Assembly: GCA_041499515.1 (NCBI GenBank)
Contig: JBGQKM010000040.1
Span: forward strand, 1-26,191
Reading direction: 5' to 3'
From: PALSA-1355 sp041499515
GTDB lineage: Bacteria; Planctomycetota; Planctomycetia; Pirellulales; PALSA-1355
Length of the DNA stretch: 26,191 nt
Positions within the stretch are counted from its first letter, which is position 1, and each line of letters opens with the position of its first letter. This document shows positions 1-8,214 of this stretch, in pieces. Made by a program: the position numbers and the translations under genes. Below the pieces are notes generated by a model. The model saw only the letters and a list, made by a program, of their open reading frames with translations, was not told the DNA's origin and made no database searches.

Positions 1-24
1 CGCCGCGGCCTCTTCTCTGTGTGC

Positions 25-47
25 CACTGCTTGCTCGCCAAGCAGTG
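25..47. repeat. Perfect 9-bp hairpin, REP-like
   Basis: CACTGCTTG (25-33) and CAAGCAGTG (39-47) are perfect inverted repeats around a 5-base loop. From memory, CACTGCTTG/CAAGCAGTG-type palindromes are scattered between genes in Pirellulales genomes, so a REP-like dispersed element is likelier than a terminator. There is no T-tract on either side. Confidence 0.55.
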
Positions 48-64
48 CTTCTTCTTGAGCCACG

Positions 65-180
65 AGGCCACCGAGAGCTCGGAGGATTTTGCCACCGAGG
101 CCTCAGAGAACACCGAGGGACGGAGTTACAAGCTTACCCAATCTCTGTTTTCTCGGAGTTCTCGGTGTGCTCGGTGGCAA
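65..180. repeat. Imperfect long palindrome of CACCGAG-type units
   Basis: TTGCCACCGAG (89-99) is exactly inverted as CTCGGTGGCAA (170-180). Between them, further CACCGAG, GAGAACACC, CTCGGAGTT and CTCGGTGTG units allow an imperfect long stem. Another CCACCGAG lies at about 69-76. Degenerate CCACCGAG/CTCGGTGG families are common intergenic repeats in several environmental phyla. I infer a dispersed non-coding repeat rather than a gene. Confidence 0.5.
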
Positions 181-405
181 TCTTCCTCTGCGTCAATTAA
201 AACGGTCCAACTTATGCCCGATCTTCAAAACGAGTGCTCGATGAGCGCGACGTCCGATCGTGAATCACGCCCGCGACTTGCAACGACAAAACATTTTTTG
301 CGCGCGCATATAGATCCTGGCGCACAAGTGCGGGTGAAAAGTGACGGATTGGGGGGCGGCGCTCAAGCGGTCGTGGTACAGTTTGGCGCGGTGTCAGGAA
401 AAAGT

Positions 406-630
406 TTACGACGACAAACCCGCGTGACCATCGCCAGGCTGTCTTTGCCGCAGAGCCGTCACAATTTCTCGTGCGGCTCCTGCAACCGCTCCGATGATCC
501 CTCCGACACACCCAAGCAAGATCATGAGGAAGCCGCCATTGGAACAGTGCCAAAACAGAGCAACCCCAAGTGCTGCCCCCAGCCCAGCAGCGAACAAGGA
601 TAAGCCCACGATCCTGGCAATTATCATCAT
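406..630 (-). CDS. Small glycine-rich membrane protein (hypothetical)
   Basis: A 74-residue protein of unknown function. Two hydrophobic segments, roughly residues 3-27 and 32-55, are rich in Gly and Ala with small-xxx-small spacing. That pattern allows a tightly packed helical hairpin in the membrane. The tail (about 56-74) is polar and basic. I chose the ATG at 630 because GGAG lies 8 bases upstream of it. The frame also stays open back to a GTG at 681, which would add 17 mostly hydrophobic residues (91 in total). It is divergent from the DUF1080 gene at 789. Gly-zipper composition resembles small stress or glycine-zipper membrane proteins, but no specific family is recognisable. Confidence 0.5.
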   Translation of the reverse strand: MMIIARIVGLSLFAAGLGAALGVALFWHCSNGGFLMILLGCVGGIIGAVAGAAREIVTALRQRQPGDGHAGLSS

Positions 631-788
631 GGTAACTACTCCAAGAACTAGACACGCCACCCCCGCGATTCTAGCAGGCACCGCCAGTTTCGCTCAAGGC
701 GGCTGGTGGAAAGGCTTCCGGCGGCTTGCTAAAATCACCACGCTCGCCCCGGCGTTCGCGCCAGTCGTAATCTGATTTTGAGGAAACC

Positions 789-1961
789 ATGAACACTCGC
801 GTCACGTTGCTCGCTTGCGGAGCGTTGTTGGCCTTGGCCGTTACGTTGCGGGCGGCCGAATCGAATACGCTTTCGCCCGAAGAACTCAAGGACGGCTGGA
901 TCCTGTTGTTCGACGGCCAGACCGACTTTGGCTGGAAGGCTGCAAGCCGTGCCAACTGGAAAGTGGCCGACGGCGTGATTTCGGTCAGCTCGGGCGAGAT
1001 GGGCCTGCTACACACCACCAGCGAGTTCGGCGATTTCGTGCTCAAGGTCGATTTTCGCAACCCGCCGGAAACGAACAGCGGCATTTTTCTGCGCACGCCG
1101 GCGGAGCCGAAAGACCCGGCGGTCGATTGTTACGAGTTGAACATCGCCGCGCCCACGGTCAGTCCGTTTCCGACCGGCAGTTTTGTCAAACGACAGAAAG
1201 GCGAGACCAGCGGTGCCAGTACGGAGTGGCGCAGCTACACGATCAAAGCCGAGGGAGGCCACTTCACCGTCGAGCTGGATGGCCAGCGAATGCTCGACTA
1301 CGTCGATCCCAAGCCGCTGGGCCGGGGATATATCGGCCTGCAATTCAACCAGGGCCCGGTCGAGTTTCGCAATATCAAGCTCAAGCCACTGGCGCTGGAA
1401 AGTGTCTTTAACGGCCGCGACCTGACCGGCTGGAAAGCCTTTGCGGGCAAGCCCAGCGTCGGTTCGGTCACGCCTGAGGGAGCGCTGAACATAAAGAACG
1501 GCAGCGGACAATTGGAACTGCAACAACAATACGCCGACTTTGTTTTTCAACTGGAAATCATCTGCAACGGCCGGCATCTCAATTCGGGCATTTTCTTTCG
1601 CTGTATCCCGGGCGAGCTTCAGCAAGGTTACGAGTGCCAGATTCAAAACGGCTATCAGGACAACGACCGCACGCGGCCGACCGACTGCGGGACCGGCGGG
1701 TTTTATCGGCGGCAGAACGCCCGCAAGGTGGTGGCCGACGACTTTGCCTGGTTCCACGAGACGTTGATCGTATCGGGCCCGCACATGGCCGCCTGGGTCA
1801 ACGGCTATCCGGTGAGCGACTGGACCGACACGCGGCCGGCGGACGACAACCCTCGCGGCGGCCTGCGGCTGAAGGCCGGCACGATCGCGATCCAGGGACA
1901 CGACCCCACGACCGACCTTTCGTTCCGCAAACTGCGGATCGGCGAGATTCGGCCACGCTAG
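789..1961 (+). CDS. Secreted DUF1080 (3-keto-disaccharide hydrolase-type) protein, two domains
   Basis: A 390-residue exported protein. Residues 1-23 form a signal peptide (basic start, then a Leu/Ala core ending near LRAAES). Two tandem DUF1080/PF06439 concanavalin-like lectin folds follow, at about 30-195 and 200-388. Each opens with a family hallmark (WILLFDGQTDFGWK; ESVFNGRDLTGWK) and contains an NSGIFLR/NSGIFFR segment. Members of this family bind or cleave modified sugars, and some hydrolyse 3-keto-glycosides. They are greatly expanded in Planctomycetota. Domain 2 keeps the GYECQIQNG and GTGGFY stretches expected for the family. The start has a good Shine-Dalgarno site (GAGGAA, 7 bases upstream). 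The family is secure; the substrate is unknown. Confidence 0.9.
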   Translation: MNTRVTLLACGALLALAVTLRAAESNTLSPEELKDGWILLFDGQTDFGWKAASRANWKVADGVISVSSGEMGLLHTTSEFGDFVLKVDFRNPPETNSGIFLRTPAEPKDPAVDCYELNIAAPTVSPFPTGSFVKRQKGETSGASTEWRSYTIKAEGGHFTVELDGQRMLDYVDPKPLGRGYIGLQFNQGPVEFRNIKLKPLALESVFNGRDLTGWKAFAGKPSVGSVTPEGALNIKNGSGQLELQQQYADFVFQLEIICNGRHLNSGIFFRCIPGELQQGYECQIQNGYQDNDRTRPTDCGTGGFYRRQNARKVVADDFAWFHETLIVSGPHMAAWVNGYPVSDWTDTRPADDNPRGGLRLKAGTIAIQGHDPTTDLSFRKLRIGEIRPR

Positions 1962-1974
1962 CAGGAGATTCTTT

Positions 1975-2004
1975 TTGACAACCCCCGGGCGGCTCAAGTA
2001 TGCT
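1975..2004 (+). promoter_or_regulatory. Sigma-70-type promoter for the CBS-domain gene
   Basis: TTGACA at 1975-1980 and TATGCT at 1999-2004 are separated by 18 bases. The pair lies about 80 bases upstream of the ATG at 2085, just after the DUF1080 stop. This suggests the CBS gene has its own transcription start. Confidence 0.55.
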
Positions 2005-2084
2005 TGTAGAGTTGCCAGATCGGCAGGGAAGGTGTGCACCCATCCATTTCCGTGCAGGCCATTTCAACTAGGGGACAGGCGGTT

Positions 2085-2525
2085 ATGACCCTCCGCGATA
2101 TTCTTCAATCCAAGGGCCGCTTGGTTCACACGATCGGTTCGCAAGCCACGTTGGAAGACGTGGTGCAAAAACTGGTCCACCACAATTGCGGCTCGCTGGT
2201 GGTTTGCGATTCTGAATCGCCCCAGTCCGGACGCCTGGTGGGCATTATCACCGAACGCGACATCCTGAAGGCCTGCGCGAGGCACAGCGGCCCGCTTGGC
2301 ACGTTGCGGGTGGCCGACGCGATGACGGTGGATGTGGTGGTGGGCCTGCCCACCGACTCGGTCGAAGACACCATGGGCCTGATGACCGAAATGCGGATTC
2401 GCCACCTGCCGGTGATCGAAGACGGTCAACTGCAGGGGCTGGTATCGATCGGCGACGTCGTGAAGATGCACCACGACCGCCTGACGATGGAAAACCATTA
2501 CCTGAAGAACTATCTGCACGGCTGA
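2085..2525 (+). CDS. CBS-domain pair protein
   Basis: A 146-residue cytoplasmic protein made almost entirely of two CBS motifs, at about residues 8-65 and 76-135. Such pairs (Bateman modules) bind adenine nucleotides. Both repeats end in the expected pattern: VGIITERDIL in the first, and RHLPVIEDGQLQGLVSIGDVV in the second. There is no attached enzyme domain, so this is a stand-alone sensor or regulator of the kind that binds AMP/ATP/NAD and acts on a partner. I prefer ATG 2085 over the in-frame ATG at 2034 because AGGGGACAGG lies just upstream and the CBS fold begins right after it. The partner is unknown. The gene is convergent with ispH. Confidence 0.88.
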   Translation: MTLRDILQSKGRLVHTIGSQATLEDVVQKLVHHNCGSLVVCDSESPQSGRLVGIITERDILKACARHSGPLGTLRVADAMTVDVVVGLPTDSVEDTMGLMTEMRIRHLPVIEDGQLQGLVSIGDVVKMHHDRLTMENHYLKNYLHG

Positions 2526-2554
2526 GTCGGCCGCGGGGCCGGTGACCATAAAAT

Positions 2555-2578
2555 ACCGGTCGAGTCAGACCGGTCGAG
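2555..2578. repeat. Short direct repeat between convergent genes
   Basis: ACCGGTCGAG occurs at 2555-2564 and again at 2569-2578. Each copy starts with the self-complementary ACCGGT, so the two copies can also pair with each other as a 6-bp stem. The repeat sits between the CBS and ispH stop codons. A weak bidirectional terminator is possible, but there is no good T-tract. Confidence 0.3.
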
Positions 2579-2589
2579 CCGGCGCGCGA

Positions 2590-3528
2590 CTATGACCGAC
2601 TGCCGGCGATCTGGCGGACTTCTTTGGGCAGCGGGAAATAGACCTGCTCTTCGCGAATCGCGCGCGACTCGACCGTGGCGCCAAAGCGGTCTTCGAGCAG
2701 CTTGACGCATTGTTCGACCACCATTTCCGGGGCGCTGGCGCCGGCCGTGACCAGCACGGTGTCGTCGGCGGTGAACCACCGCATGTCGATATCGGCCGGC
2801 CCGTCGATCAAATAGGCCGTGACGCCCGATTCGGTGGCCAGTTCGGCCAGGCGCTGGCTATTGGAGCTGTTTTGACTTCCCAGCACCAACACCACGTCGG
2901 CTTCGCGGGCCAGCAATCGCACGGCCTCTTGCCGATTCTGAGTCGCGTAGCAGATATCTTCCTTGGGAGGTCCGACAATCTGCGGAAACCTTTGCTTGAG
3001 CCGAGCGATGATTCGATTGGCGTCGTCGATCGAGAGCGTGGTTTGCGTCAGGTAGGCCAGCTTGGACGTCGAAAGCTGCAACCGATCGACGTCCTCGGCC
3101 GACTCGACCAGGACGATCGCCTCGGGCGCCTCGCCCATGGTGCCGATCACCTCGTCATGCCCCTCGTGTCCGATCAGGATCAGGGTGTAGCCCTCCTTTG
3201 CATAGCGGACCGCTTCGAGGTGGACTTTGATGACCAGCGGGCACGTGGCGTCGATCGTCTTGAGTCGCCGCTCGGCCGAAATGCGACGGATCTCGGGCGA
3301 GACGCCGTGGGCCGAATAGAGCAAGTGGGCCTCCTCGGGCACCTCGGACAAGTGCTCGACGAACACGGCCCCCTTGGCGCGGAACCGATCGACGACGTGT
3401 TTGTTATGCACGATTTCATGATACACGTAGATCGGAACGCCGTAGAGCTTGATAGCTAGCTCCAGCGTCTCGATGGCCATGTTCACGCCCGCGCAAAATC
3501 CACGCGGGCTGGCGAGAATAATCTTCAT
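2590..3528 (-). CDS. ispH: 4-hydroxy-3-methylbut-2-enyl diphosphate reductase (IspH)
   Basis: The last enzyme of the MEP isoprenoid pathway. It reduces HMBPP to IPP and DMAPP using a 4Fe-4S cluster. At 312 residues it has normal length. The three cluster cysteines are visible: C12 (RGFCAG), C96 (DATCP) and C193 (DICYATQNRQ). So are the substrate-pocket residues H41 (IVHN), H74 (YSAHGV) and H124/E126 (GHEGHDEV). The later GSQNSSNS segment is also typical. I start at ATG 3528 because the family begins at MKIILASPRGFCAG; the open frame continues upstream to 3639 with unrelated sequence. The gene is divergent from hpnC across 192 bases, so isoprenoid supply and squalene synthesis lie side by side. 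Confidence 0.96.
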   Translation of the reverse strand: MKIILASPRGFCAGVNMAIETLELAIKLYGVPIYVYHEIVHNKHVVDRFRAKGAVFVEHLSEVPEEAHLLYSAHGVSPEIRRISAERRLKTIDATCPLVIKVHLEAVRYAKEGYTLILIGHEGHDEVIGTMGEAPEAIVLVESAEDVDRLQLSTSKLAYLTQTTLSIDDANRIIARLKQRFPQIVGPPKEDICYATQNRQEAVRLLAREADVVLVLGSQNSSNSQRLAELATESGVTAYLIDGPADIDMRWFTADDTVLVTAGASAPEMVVEQCVKLLEDRFGATVESRAIREEQVYFPLPKEVRQIAGSRS

Positions 3529-3611
3529 GCTGGAAACCCTGGTCTGCGCACCGCATACCCATCGCGAGTGCGTGCCATGACGCACAGGCGCCGTGTGCTC
3601 CAAGACGTGGC

Positions 3612-3626
3612 AATCGTTCGACGATT
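3612..3626. promoter_or_regulatory. Palindrome in the ispH-hpnC intergenic region
   Basis: AATCGT (3612-3617), TCG, then ACGATT (3621-3626) form an inverted repeat with a 3-base centre, inside the 192-base divergent spacer. It could be an operator shared by ispH and hpnC. No regulator gene is adjacent and no second copy was seen, so this is only a candidate. Confidence 0.25.
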
Positions 3627-3720
3627 CATCATAATGCACGCGTCAGGGATTGGATAGGCAGAGTCCGATTTTCGTCTCTGGCCGAACTCCCGAAACACAT
3701 CAGGGATCGGCGGTTTGCGG

Positions 3721-4659
3721 ATGTCGCAGCTTTCGGTAGTGGCAGAACTTGCAAGATTCGGGCCCGACGCGCGCGGCGCACAGCGGCCCACGCACGCCGA
3801 GGCGCAAGATTACTGTCGCCGTTTGGCGCGCAGCCATTACGAAAACTTTACCGTGGCAAGCTGGCTGCTGCCGCGGCGTCTGTTGCCGCATTTCTACGCG
3901 ATCTATGCCTACTGTCGCTGGGCCGACGATCTGGCCGACGACGTGCCCGATCGCCGCCAGAGCCTGGCCCTGTTGACCTGGTGGCAAGAACAACTCGAAC
4001 AGTGCTACAGCGGATCGCCACGGCACCCTGTATTCGTAGCTCTGCAACCGACGATTGGGGAATTCGCGATTCCTCGGGAGCCCTTTACGAATCTTCTGGC
4101 CGCTTTTCGCCAAGACCAAAGCGTGACCCGCTATGCCACGCCCGAGGACGTCTTGGGCTATTGCCGCAACTCGGCCAACCCGGTCGGCCGCTTGATCCTG
4201 TACCTGGGGCGCTGCCACGACGAGCCCTACTGGCGGCTTTCCGATGCAGTTTGCACCGGATTGCAGCTTGCCAACTTCTGCCAGGATGTGGCGCGCGATT
4301 GGGACCAAGGGCGCATCTATTTGCCGCTCACTACGCTGGACCGGGCGGGCTACACCGAGGAAATGTTTGCGCGGCGCCAATACAACGAGGCCTTCCGGCA
4401 GGCGATGTCCGTGGAAGTGGACCGGGCTGAAAAGTACTTGCGGGCCGGCGAAGCCTTGGTGGACCTGGTGCCTAAAGAATTACAGCTCGACGTGGCGCTG
4501 TTCGTCGCGGGCGGCTTGAGCATCCTGCAAGCGATTCGCGATTTGGACTACGATGTCTGGCGCCGACGTCCGACCGTTTCCAAGTGGCGACAATGGAATC
4601 TGTTGTTGCGTTGCTGGTGGCATACGCGGCGTCGGCCGAGCACGGAGGCGCCGAGATGA
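3721..4659 (+). CDS. hpnC: Squalene/phytoene synthase family protein HpnC
   Basis: A 312-residue trans-isoprenyl diphosphate synthase. In the hpnCDE route to squalene, HpnC (hydroxysqualene synthase) rearranges presqualene diphosphate to hydroxysqualene. The first Asp-rich motif is at residues 69-74 (WADDLADD context). The second is at 185-197 (NFCQDVARDWDQG). Both coordinate Mg2+ and diphosphate. The order C-D-E and the SHYENFTVASWLLP opening fit HpnC rather than HpnD. ATG 3721 is chosen; a TTG two codons upstream (3715) is also in frame. The stop overlaps the hpnD start by four bases (ATGA), so the two are almost certainly translationally coupled. Confidence 0.92.
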   Translation: MSQLSVVAELARFGPDARGAQRPTHAEAQDYCRRLARSHYENFTVASWLLPRRLLPHFYAIYAYCRWADDLADDVPDRRQSLALLTWWQEQLEQCYSGSPRHPVFVALQPTIGEFAIPREPFTNLLAAFRQDQSVTRYATPEDVLGYCRNSANPVGRLILYLGRCHDEPYWRLSDAVCTGLQLANFCQDVARDWDQGRIYLPLTTLDRAGYTEEMFARRQYNEAFRQAMSVEVDRAEKYLRAGEALVDLVPKELQLDVALFVAGGLSILQAIRDLDYDVWRRRPTVSKWRQWNLLLRCWWHTRRRPSTEAPR

Positions 4660-5540
4660 ACGACGTCCTGACGGCCAGTTATGCCCATTGCCGACGGATC
4701 GCGCGGGGGTCGGCTTCGAGTTTCTATTATTCGTTCTTGCTGCTGCCGAAGCGCAAGCGGATGGCGATGTGCGCCCTGTATGCGTTCTTGCGGCGCAGCG
4801 ACGACTTGAGCGATAGTTTGGACTCGCTCTCCGACCGCCGCCGGGCGCTGTCGGGTTGGCGAGATTCGCTGCACCGCGCCGTGCAAGGGCAGCACGACGA
4901 TCCGTTGCTGCCGGCCCTGGCCGACACGCTGGCCGAGTTTCGGATTCCACTCGAGTATCTCGATGCGGTGATCGACGGAGTGGAAATGGATTTGGAGCCC
5001 GGAGAGTACCAGACGTTCGAGCAACTGGAACAGTATTGCCAGCGCGTGGCGTCGGCCGTGGGCCTGGCTTGTTTGTGCATCTGGGGCTGCCGGAGCGAGC
5101 GGGCCGAGGCGCCTGCCCGACGGTGTGGCGTGGCATTTCAAATGACGAATATCTTGCGCGATCTGAAGGAAGACGCGGCGCGTGGGCGGATCTATCTGCC
5201 GCGAGAAGATCTCGAGCGGTTTCGCTATACGGCCGACGATTTGCGCAGTGGAGTCCGCGATGAACGGTTCGGCCAATTGATGCGTTTCGAAATCGAGCGT
5301 ACCGAGCGACTGTATGCCGAAGCGGCCGAACTCGAGTCCTGGCTCCCGCCCGACGGCCGACGCGTGTTCGGCAGCATGACGGCCGTCTATCGAGCACTGC
5401 TGGGCGAAATCAAGCGGCTGGATGGAGACGTGCTTACGACCCGCGCGCGATTGAGCCCTTGGCGGAAAATGCGGATTGCCACGCGTTGGTTCCTGTCTCG
5501 AGCTTCGCTCAGCCGGGCCGCGGGAATGAGCGCGCCATGA
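4656..5540 (+). CDS. hpnD: Presqualene diphosphate synthase HpnD
   Basis: A 294-residue squalene/phytoene synthase homologue. In the HpnCDE pathway it condenses two farnesyl diphosphates to presqualene diphosphate. Asp motif 1 is RRSDDLSD, with D49, D50 and D53. Motif 2 is NILRDLKED (N165, D169, D173), followed by GRIYLPREDL. ATG 4656 overlaps the hpnC stop (ATGA) and has GGAGG 7 bases upstream, so it is a better start than the in-frame ATG at 4584, which lies inside hpnC. Phytoene synthase is the main alternative by sequence alone. The hpnC/hpnE neighbours point to squalene. Confidence 0.93.
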   Translation: MNDVLTASYAHCRRIARGSASSFYYSFLLLPKRKRMAMCALYAFLRRSDDLSDSLDSLSDRRRALSGWRDSLHRAVQGQHDDPLLPALADTLAEFRIPLEYLDAVIDGVEMDLEPGEYQTFEQLEQYCQRVASAVGLACLCIWGCRSERAEAPARRCGVAFQMTNILRDLKEDAARGRIYLPREDLERFRYTADDLRSGVRDERFGQLMRFEIERTERLYAEAAELESWLPPDGRRVFGSMTAVYRALLGEIKRLDGDVLTTRARLSPWRKMRIATRWFLSRASLSRAAGMSAP

Positions 5541-6979
5541 ACTCGGCTGCCACGCAAGTCCCGCCAAACGTGGCCGTGATCGGCGGAGGCCTGGCCGGGC
5601 TTGCCGCCGCCGTGGCACTGGCCAGTTCGGGCGCGCGCGTGAAGCTGTTCGAGTCGCGTCGTTCGCTGGGCGGCCGCGCCGCTTCATTTCGTGATCCGGC
5701 GACCGGCGAAATGGTGGACCATTGCCAGCACGTCAGCATGGGCTGTTGTACCAACCTGGCCGACTTTTGCCGGCGCACCGGCATCGCCGAACTCTTCCGC
5801 CGCGACCGGGTGCTGCACTTCATCGGGCCCGAGGGCCGGCATTATCCACTGCAAGCGACCCGCTGGCTGCCCGCGCCGTTGCACCTGATGCCCGGCTTTT
5901 GGAAGCTGAAATACCTCACGATTTCCGATCGGCTGCGCATCGCCGGCGCGCTGTGGAAGCTCATGCGGAGTCCCATCGTTGACGATCCGCACGGGCCCAC
6001 GGTAGGCGCCTGGCTGGAACGGCAGGGTCAATCCAGTACGGCGATCGAACGGTTTTGGAGCGTGATCCTGGTCAGCGCTTTGGGCGAGGAATTGAACCGA
6101 GCTTCGCTCTTTGCGGCCCGCAAGGTAATCGTGGACGGATTCCTGGCGGCGCGCGAGGCCTATACCGTCGAAGTTCCGGAAGCCCCGTTGAGCATGCTCT
6201 ACGGCCAGCGGTTGGAGCGGTGGTTCGCGGCCCACGGTGTCGAGCTGCATTTGAACGCGCCGGTGCGTCAAGTCGCCCTGGATGGAAAGCCGGTGGTGAC
6301 TCGCGTCGATGGCCAAGAGATTCGCGCCGATTACGCGATCATCGCCCTGCCGTGGTCCAAGCTCGCGGATTTAGTGGCTGCGGAAATCGCCTCGCAGTGG
6401 CCGTGGCTCCATGAAATCAGTCACTTGGAAGCGGCTCCCATCACGGGCGTGCACTTGTGGTTCGACCGGCCCATCATGGCCTGGCCCCATGCCGTATTGG
6501 TGGGCCGATTGAGCCAATGGGTTTTCAGTCGGGGTGCGCTGGACACGACCGACACCCGCAGTGGACATTACTACCAGATCGTGATCAGCGCCTCGCGCCC
6601 GTTGGCGGGACGTGATCGGAAGGAGATTGTCGCCGAGGTGTGTGGCGATTTGGCCGCGATTTGGCCCGCTGCGGCCCAAGCCAAACTTCTGCAAGCCCGT
6701 GTAGTCACGGAACAAGAAGCCGTGTTTTCGGTCCGGCCCGGCTTCAACCAACTGCGACCCGCGCAGGAAACGTCGACCCCAGGGGTGCTCGTGGCCGGCG
6801 ACTGGACGTCCACGGGTTGGCCATCCACCATGGAAAGCGCCGTGCGCAGCGGCTACCTTGCCGCCGAATCTGTTCTCAAAGCGGCCGGACGTCCGCAGTC
6901 GTTTCTCGTGCCCGATTTGCCGCGCGGGTTTTTGGCGTCGCGGTTGATCGCCAACGAAGGCACGGCGGACGATCGTTGA
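5537..6979 (+). CDS. hpnE: Squalene-associated FAD-dependent desaturase HpnE
   Basis: A 480-residue flavoprotein of the amine oxidase/phytoene desaturase superfamily. HpnE reduces hydroxysqualene to squalene, the last step of this three-gene route. The N-terminal Rossmann motif GxGxxG is at residues 16-21 (IGGGLAGLAAAV), with FESRRSLGGRAASF after it binding the FAD adenosine part. The C-terminal flavin motif is at 414-447 (GVLVAGDWTSTGWPSTMES). ATG 5537 overlaps the hpnD stop by ATGA, repeating the hpnC-hpnD junction. It is the last gene of the operon: no cyclase follows, and the next gene is on the opposite strand. Confidence 0.93.
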   Translation: MNSAATQVPPNVAVIGGGLAGLAAAVALASSGARVKLFESRRSLGGRAASFRDPATGEMVDHCQHVSMGCCTNLADFCRRTGIAELFRRDRVLHFIGPEGRHYPLQATRWLPAPLHLMPGFWKLKYLTISDRLRIAGALWKLMRSPIVDDPHGPTVGAWLERQGQSSTAIERFWSVILVSALGEELNRASLFAARKVIVDGFLAAREAYTVEVPEAPLSMLYGQRLERWFAAHGVELHLNAPVRQVALDGKPVVTRVDGQEIRADYAIIALPWSKLADLVAAEIASQWPWLHEISHLEAAPITGVHLWFDRPIMAWPHAVLVGRLSQWVFSRGALDTTDTRSGHYYQIVISASRPLAGRDRKEIVAEVCGDLAAIWPAAAQAKLLQARVVTEQEAVFSVRPGFNQLRPAQETSTPGVLVAGDWTSTGWPSTMESAVRSGYLAAESVLKAAGRPQSFLVPDLPRGFLASRLIANEGTADDR

Positions 6980-7077
6980 TACGCGGCAAAATGATGGGCC
7001 TGGCGGTTGCTAGCCAAATTTGCCCTTTCCCGACTCCTGTCAGCAGACCCTCGGCCCATTGACTATTTTGGGGCGCG

Positions 7078-8214
7078 CTAGGACGCCATCTTGGCTTCTC
7101 GACGCAGACGGCGCCGTTCGGCTCGCGAAAGCCCGCGGTTTCCGTCTCCGCTCCGATTGGCGTCGGAGTTGGTCGGCACGGCGGCCGGCGGATGGGCAGT
7201 CCAAGCAGGCACGGGGCGAGCCAGAGGATTTGCCGAAGCCGGTTTTCCGACTGGATCCAAATCGGATCGCAATTGCAGTGCAGGCTTGGGAGACGGATTG
7301 TCGCTAAGCGATTGGGAAGCCCGCGGGGCAACCGGCCTGGCCTTGGGTCGCTTTGGTTTCGTTGGCGCCACCACGACGAGGCCCTCGATTTCGAGCAGTA
7401 CGTGCCGAGCATAGAGCAGCAACGTGGCCAAAAGAAACACGTATCCCACCAGCCAAAAGCCGCGTTCCGCCAGAGGCTTGTTTGCATCGGAAACCTTGAT
7501 GAGCCATCCGTGTTCGAGCGAGGCGGTCAGGACCAGGCTTGCGGCGCTTAGCGACAGGGCGAGTATTGCGACACGGCACTTTCGCACTTCAACGAGCAGA
7601 CGCATGCCGGTGGCCGTCAGCACACTACCGGCGATTGCCGGCCAGACGAATTGATCCGACAAGGAAAACATGCCGGCTGCACGTCGGCAAACGCCGTGCA
7701 CCAGCAGCGCCACGTCGGACGATTCGGCAAGACTCACCGACAAACACCCGATGGCCGTCCAAATCCAAACCCGGTATCGCCCGTGGTAGTCGTCGACGCG
7801 ATGACGGCGCAGGGAATAGATGAACATCGCCACCAGGCTGGTGAGGGTCAGCGATGTCGATGCGAACCAGTGGCTGAGGTTTCTGGTACCGTCGAGGTTT
7901 AATGCCGCAACATCCTCGGCGCTGAGAGTGCCGGCCAGCGACGTGGACCAAACGTGCAGCAACTCGAGGAGGCCCACGAGCATCAGGCTGGCAGCCACGA
8001 CCAATCCGATGGTCAAGTAGCGTGTGGGAAACAGTTCGTCCAAGGGTCGTTGGCGGTCGAATCGTGCGGCGCACGCGTAGGCCCCGGGGGCCGGATCCGG
8101 ATCGTCAGCGGAGTCTCCGGCCAGGCGAATCTGCGCATGGCCCTCGTCGTCGAAAACGCCGGCCAACGAATCATCGCTCAGCAGACGGCGTCGGCGTATG
8201 TGGCGTAGGGACAT
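7078..8214 (-). CDS. Multi-pass membrane protein of unknown function
   Basis: A 378-residue protein I do not recognise. About 66 polar N-terminal residues precede the membrane part. Likely membrane segments are at about 67-88, 118-134, 148-165, 188-209, 213-231 and 253-274. A Pro/Ala/Ser-rich soluble tail (about 285-378) ends in a strongly basic stretch, AERRRLRREAK. One loop contains HRVDDYHGRYRVW (138-150), and ESSDV (164-168) falls at the end of a membrane segment; these could be conserved polar sites. It starts at ATG 8214 with no clear Shine-Dalgarno site. It is divergent from the HD-GYP/GGDEF gene across 548 bases, so a shared signalling role is possible but unproven. Confidence 0.7.
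   Translation of the reverse strand: MSLRHIRRRRLLSDDSLAGVFDDEGHAQIRLAGDSADDPDPAPGAYACAARFDRQRPLDELFPTRYLTIGLVVAASLMLVGLLELLHVWSTSLAGTLSAEDVAALNLDGTRNLSHWFASTSLTLTSLVAMFIYSLRRHRVDDYHGRYRVWIWTAIGCLSVSLAESSDVALLVHGVCRRAAGMFSLSDQFVWPAIAGSVLTATGMRLLVEVRKCRVAILALSLSAASLVLTASLEHGWLIKVSDANKPLAERGFWLVGYVFLLATLLLYARHVLLEIEGLVVVAPTKPKRPKARPVAPRASQSLSDNPSPKPALQLRSDLDPVGKPASANPLARPVPAWTAHPPAAVPTNSDANRSGDGNRGLSRAERRRLRREAKMAS

Larger units (their letters stand above)
1..405. other. Non-coding stretch with palindromic repeats
   Basis: I see no believable gene here. Open frames exist on both strands but have no recognisable domain and no consistent start signals. The first 180 bases are rich in inverted and near-repeated CACCGAG/CTCGGTG motifs, listed separately. 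Bases 181-405 show nothing I recognise. The stretch lies downstream of the small membrane-protein gene, which is transcribed leftwards. Confidence 0.6.

Noticed and set aside
19..603. Plus-strand frame of 194 codons at the left edge
   Set aside because: It runs through palindromic repeats and then antisense to the small membrane protein, with no domain.
1008..2039. Long minus-strand open frame (343 codons) opposite the DUF1080 gene
   Set aside because: It is the antisense of a clear two-domain secreted protein and has no domain of its own. GC-rich third positions keep opposite frames open.
4480..5687. Two long minus-strand frames (305 and 379 codons)
   Set aside because: They are antisense to hpnD and its junctions, are Arg-rich, and have no recognisable domain.
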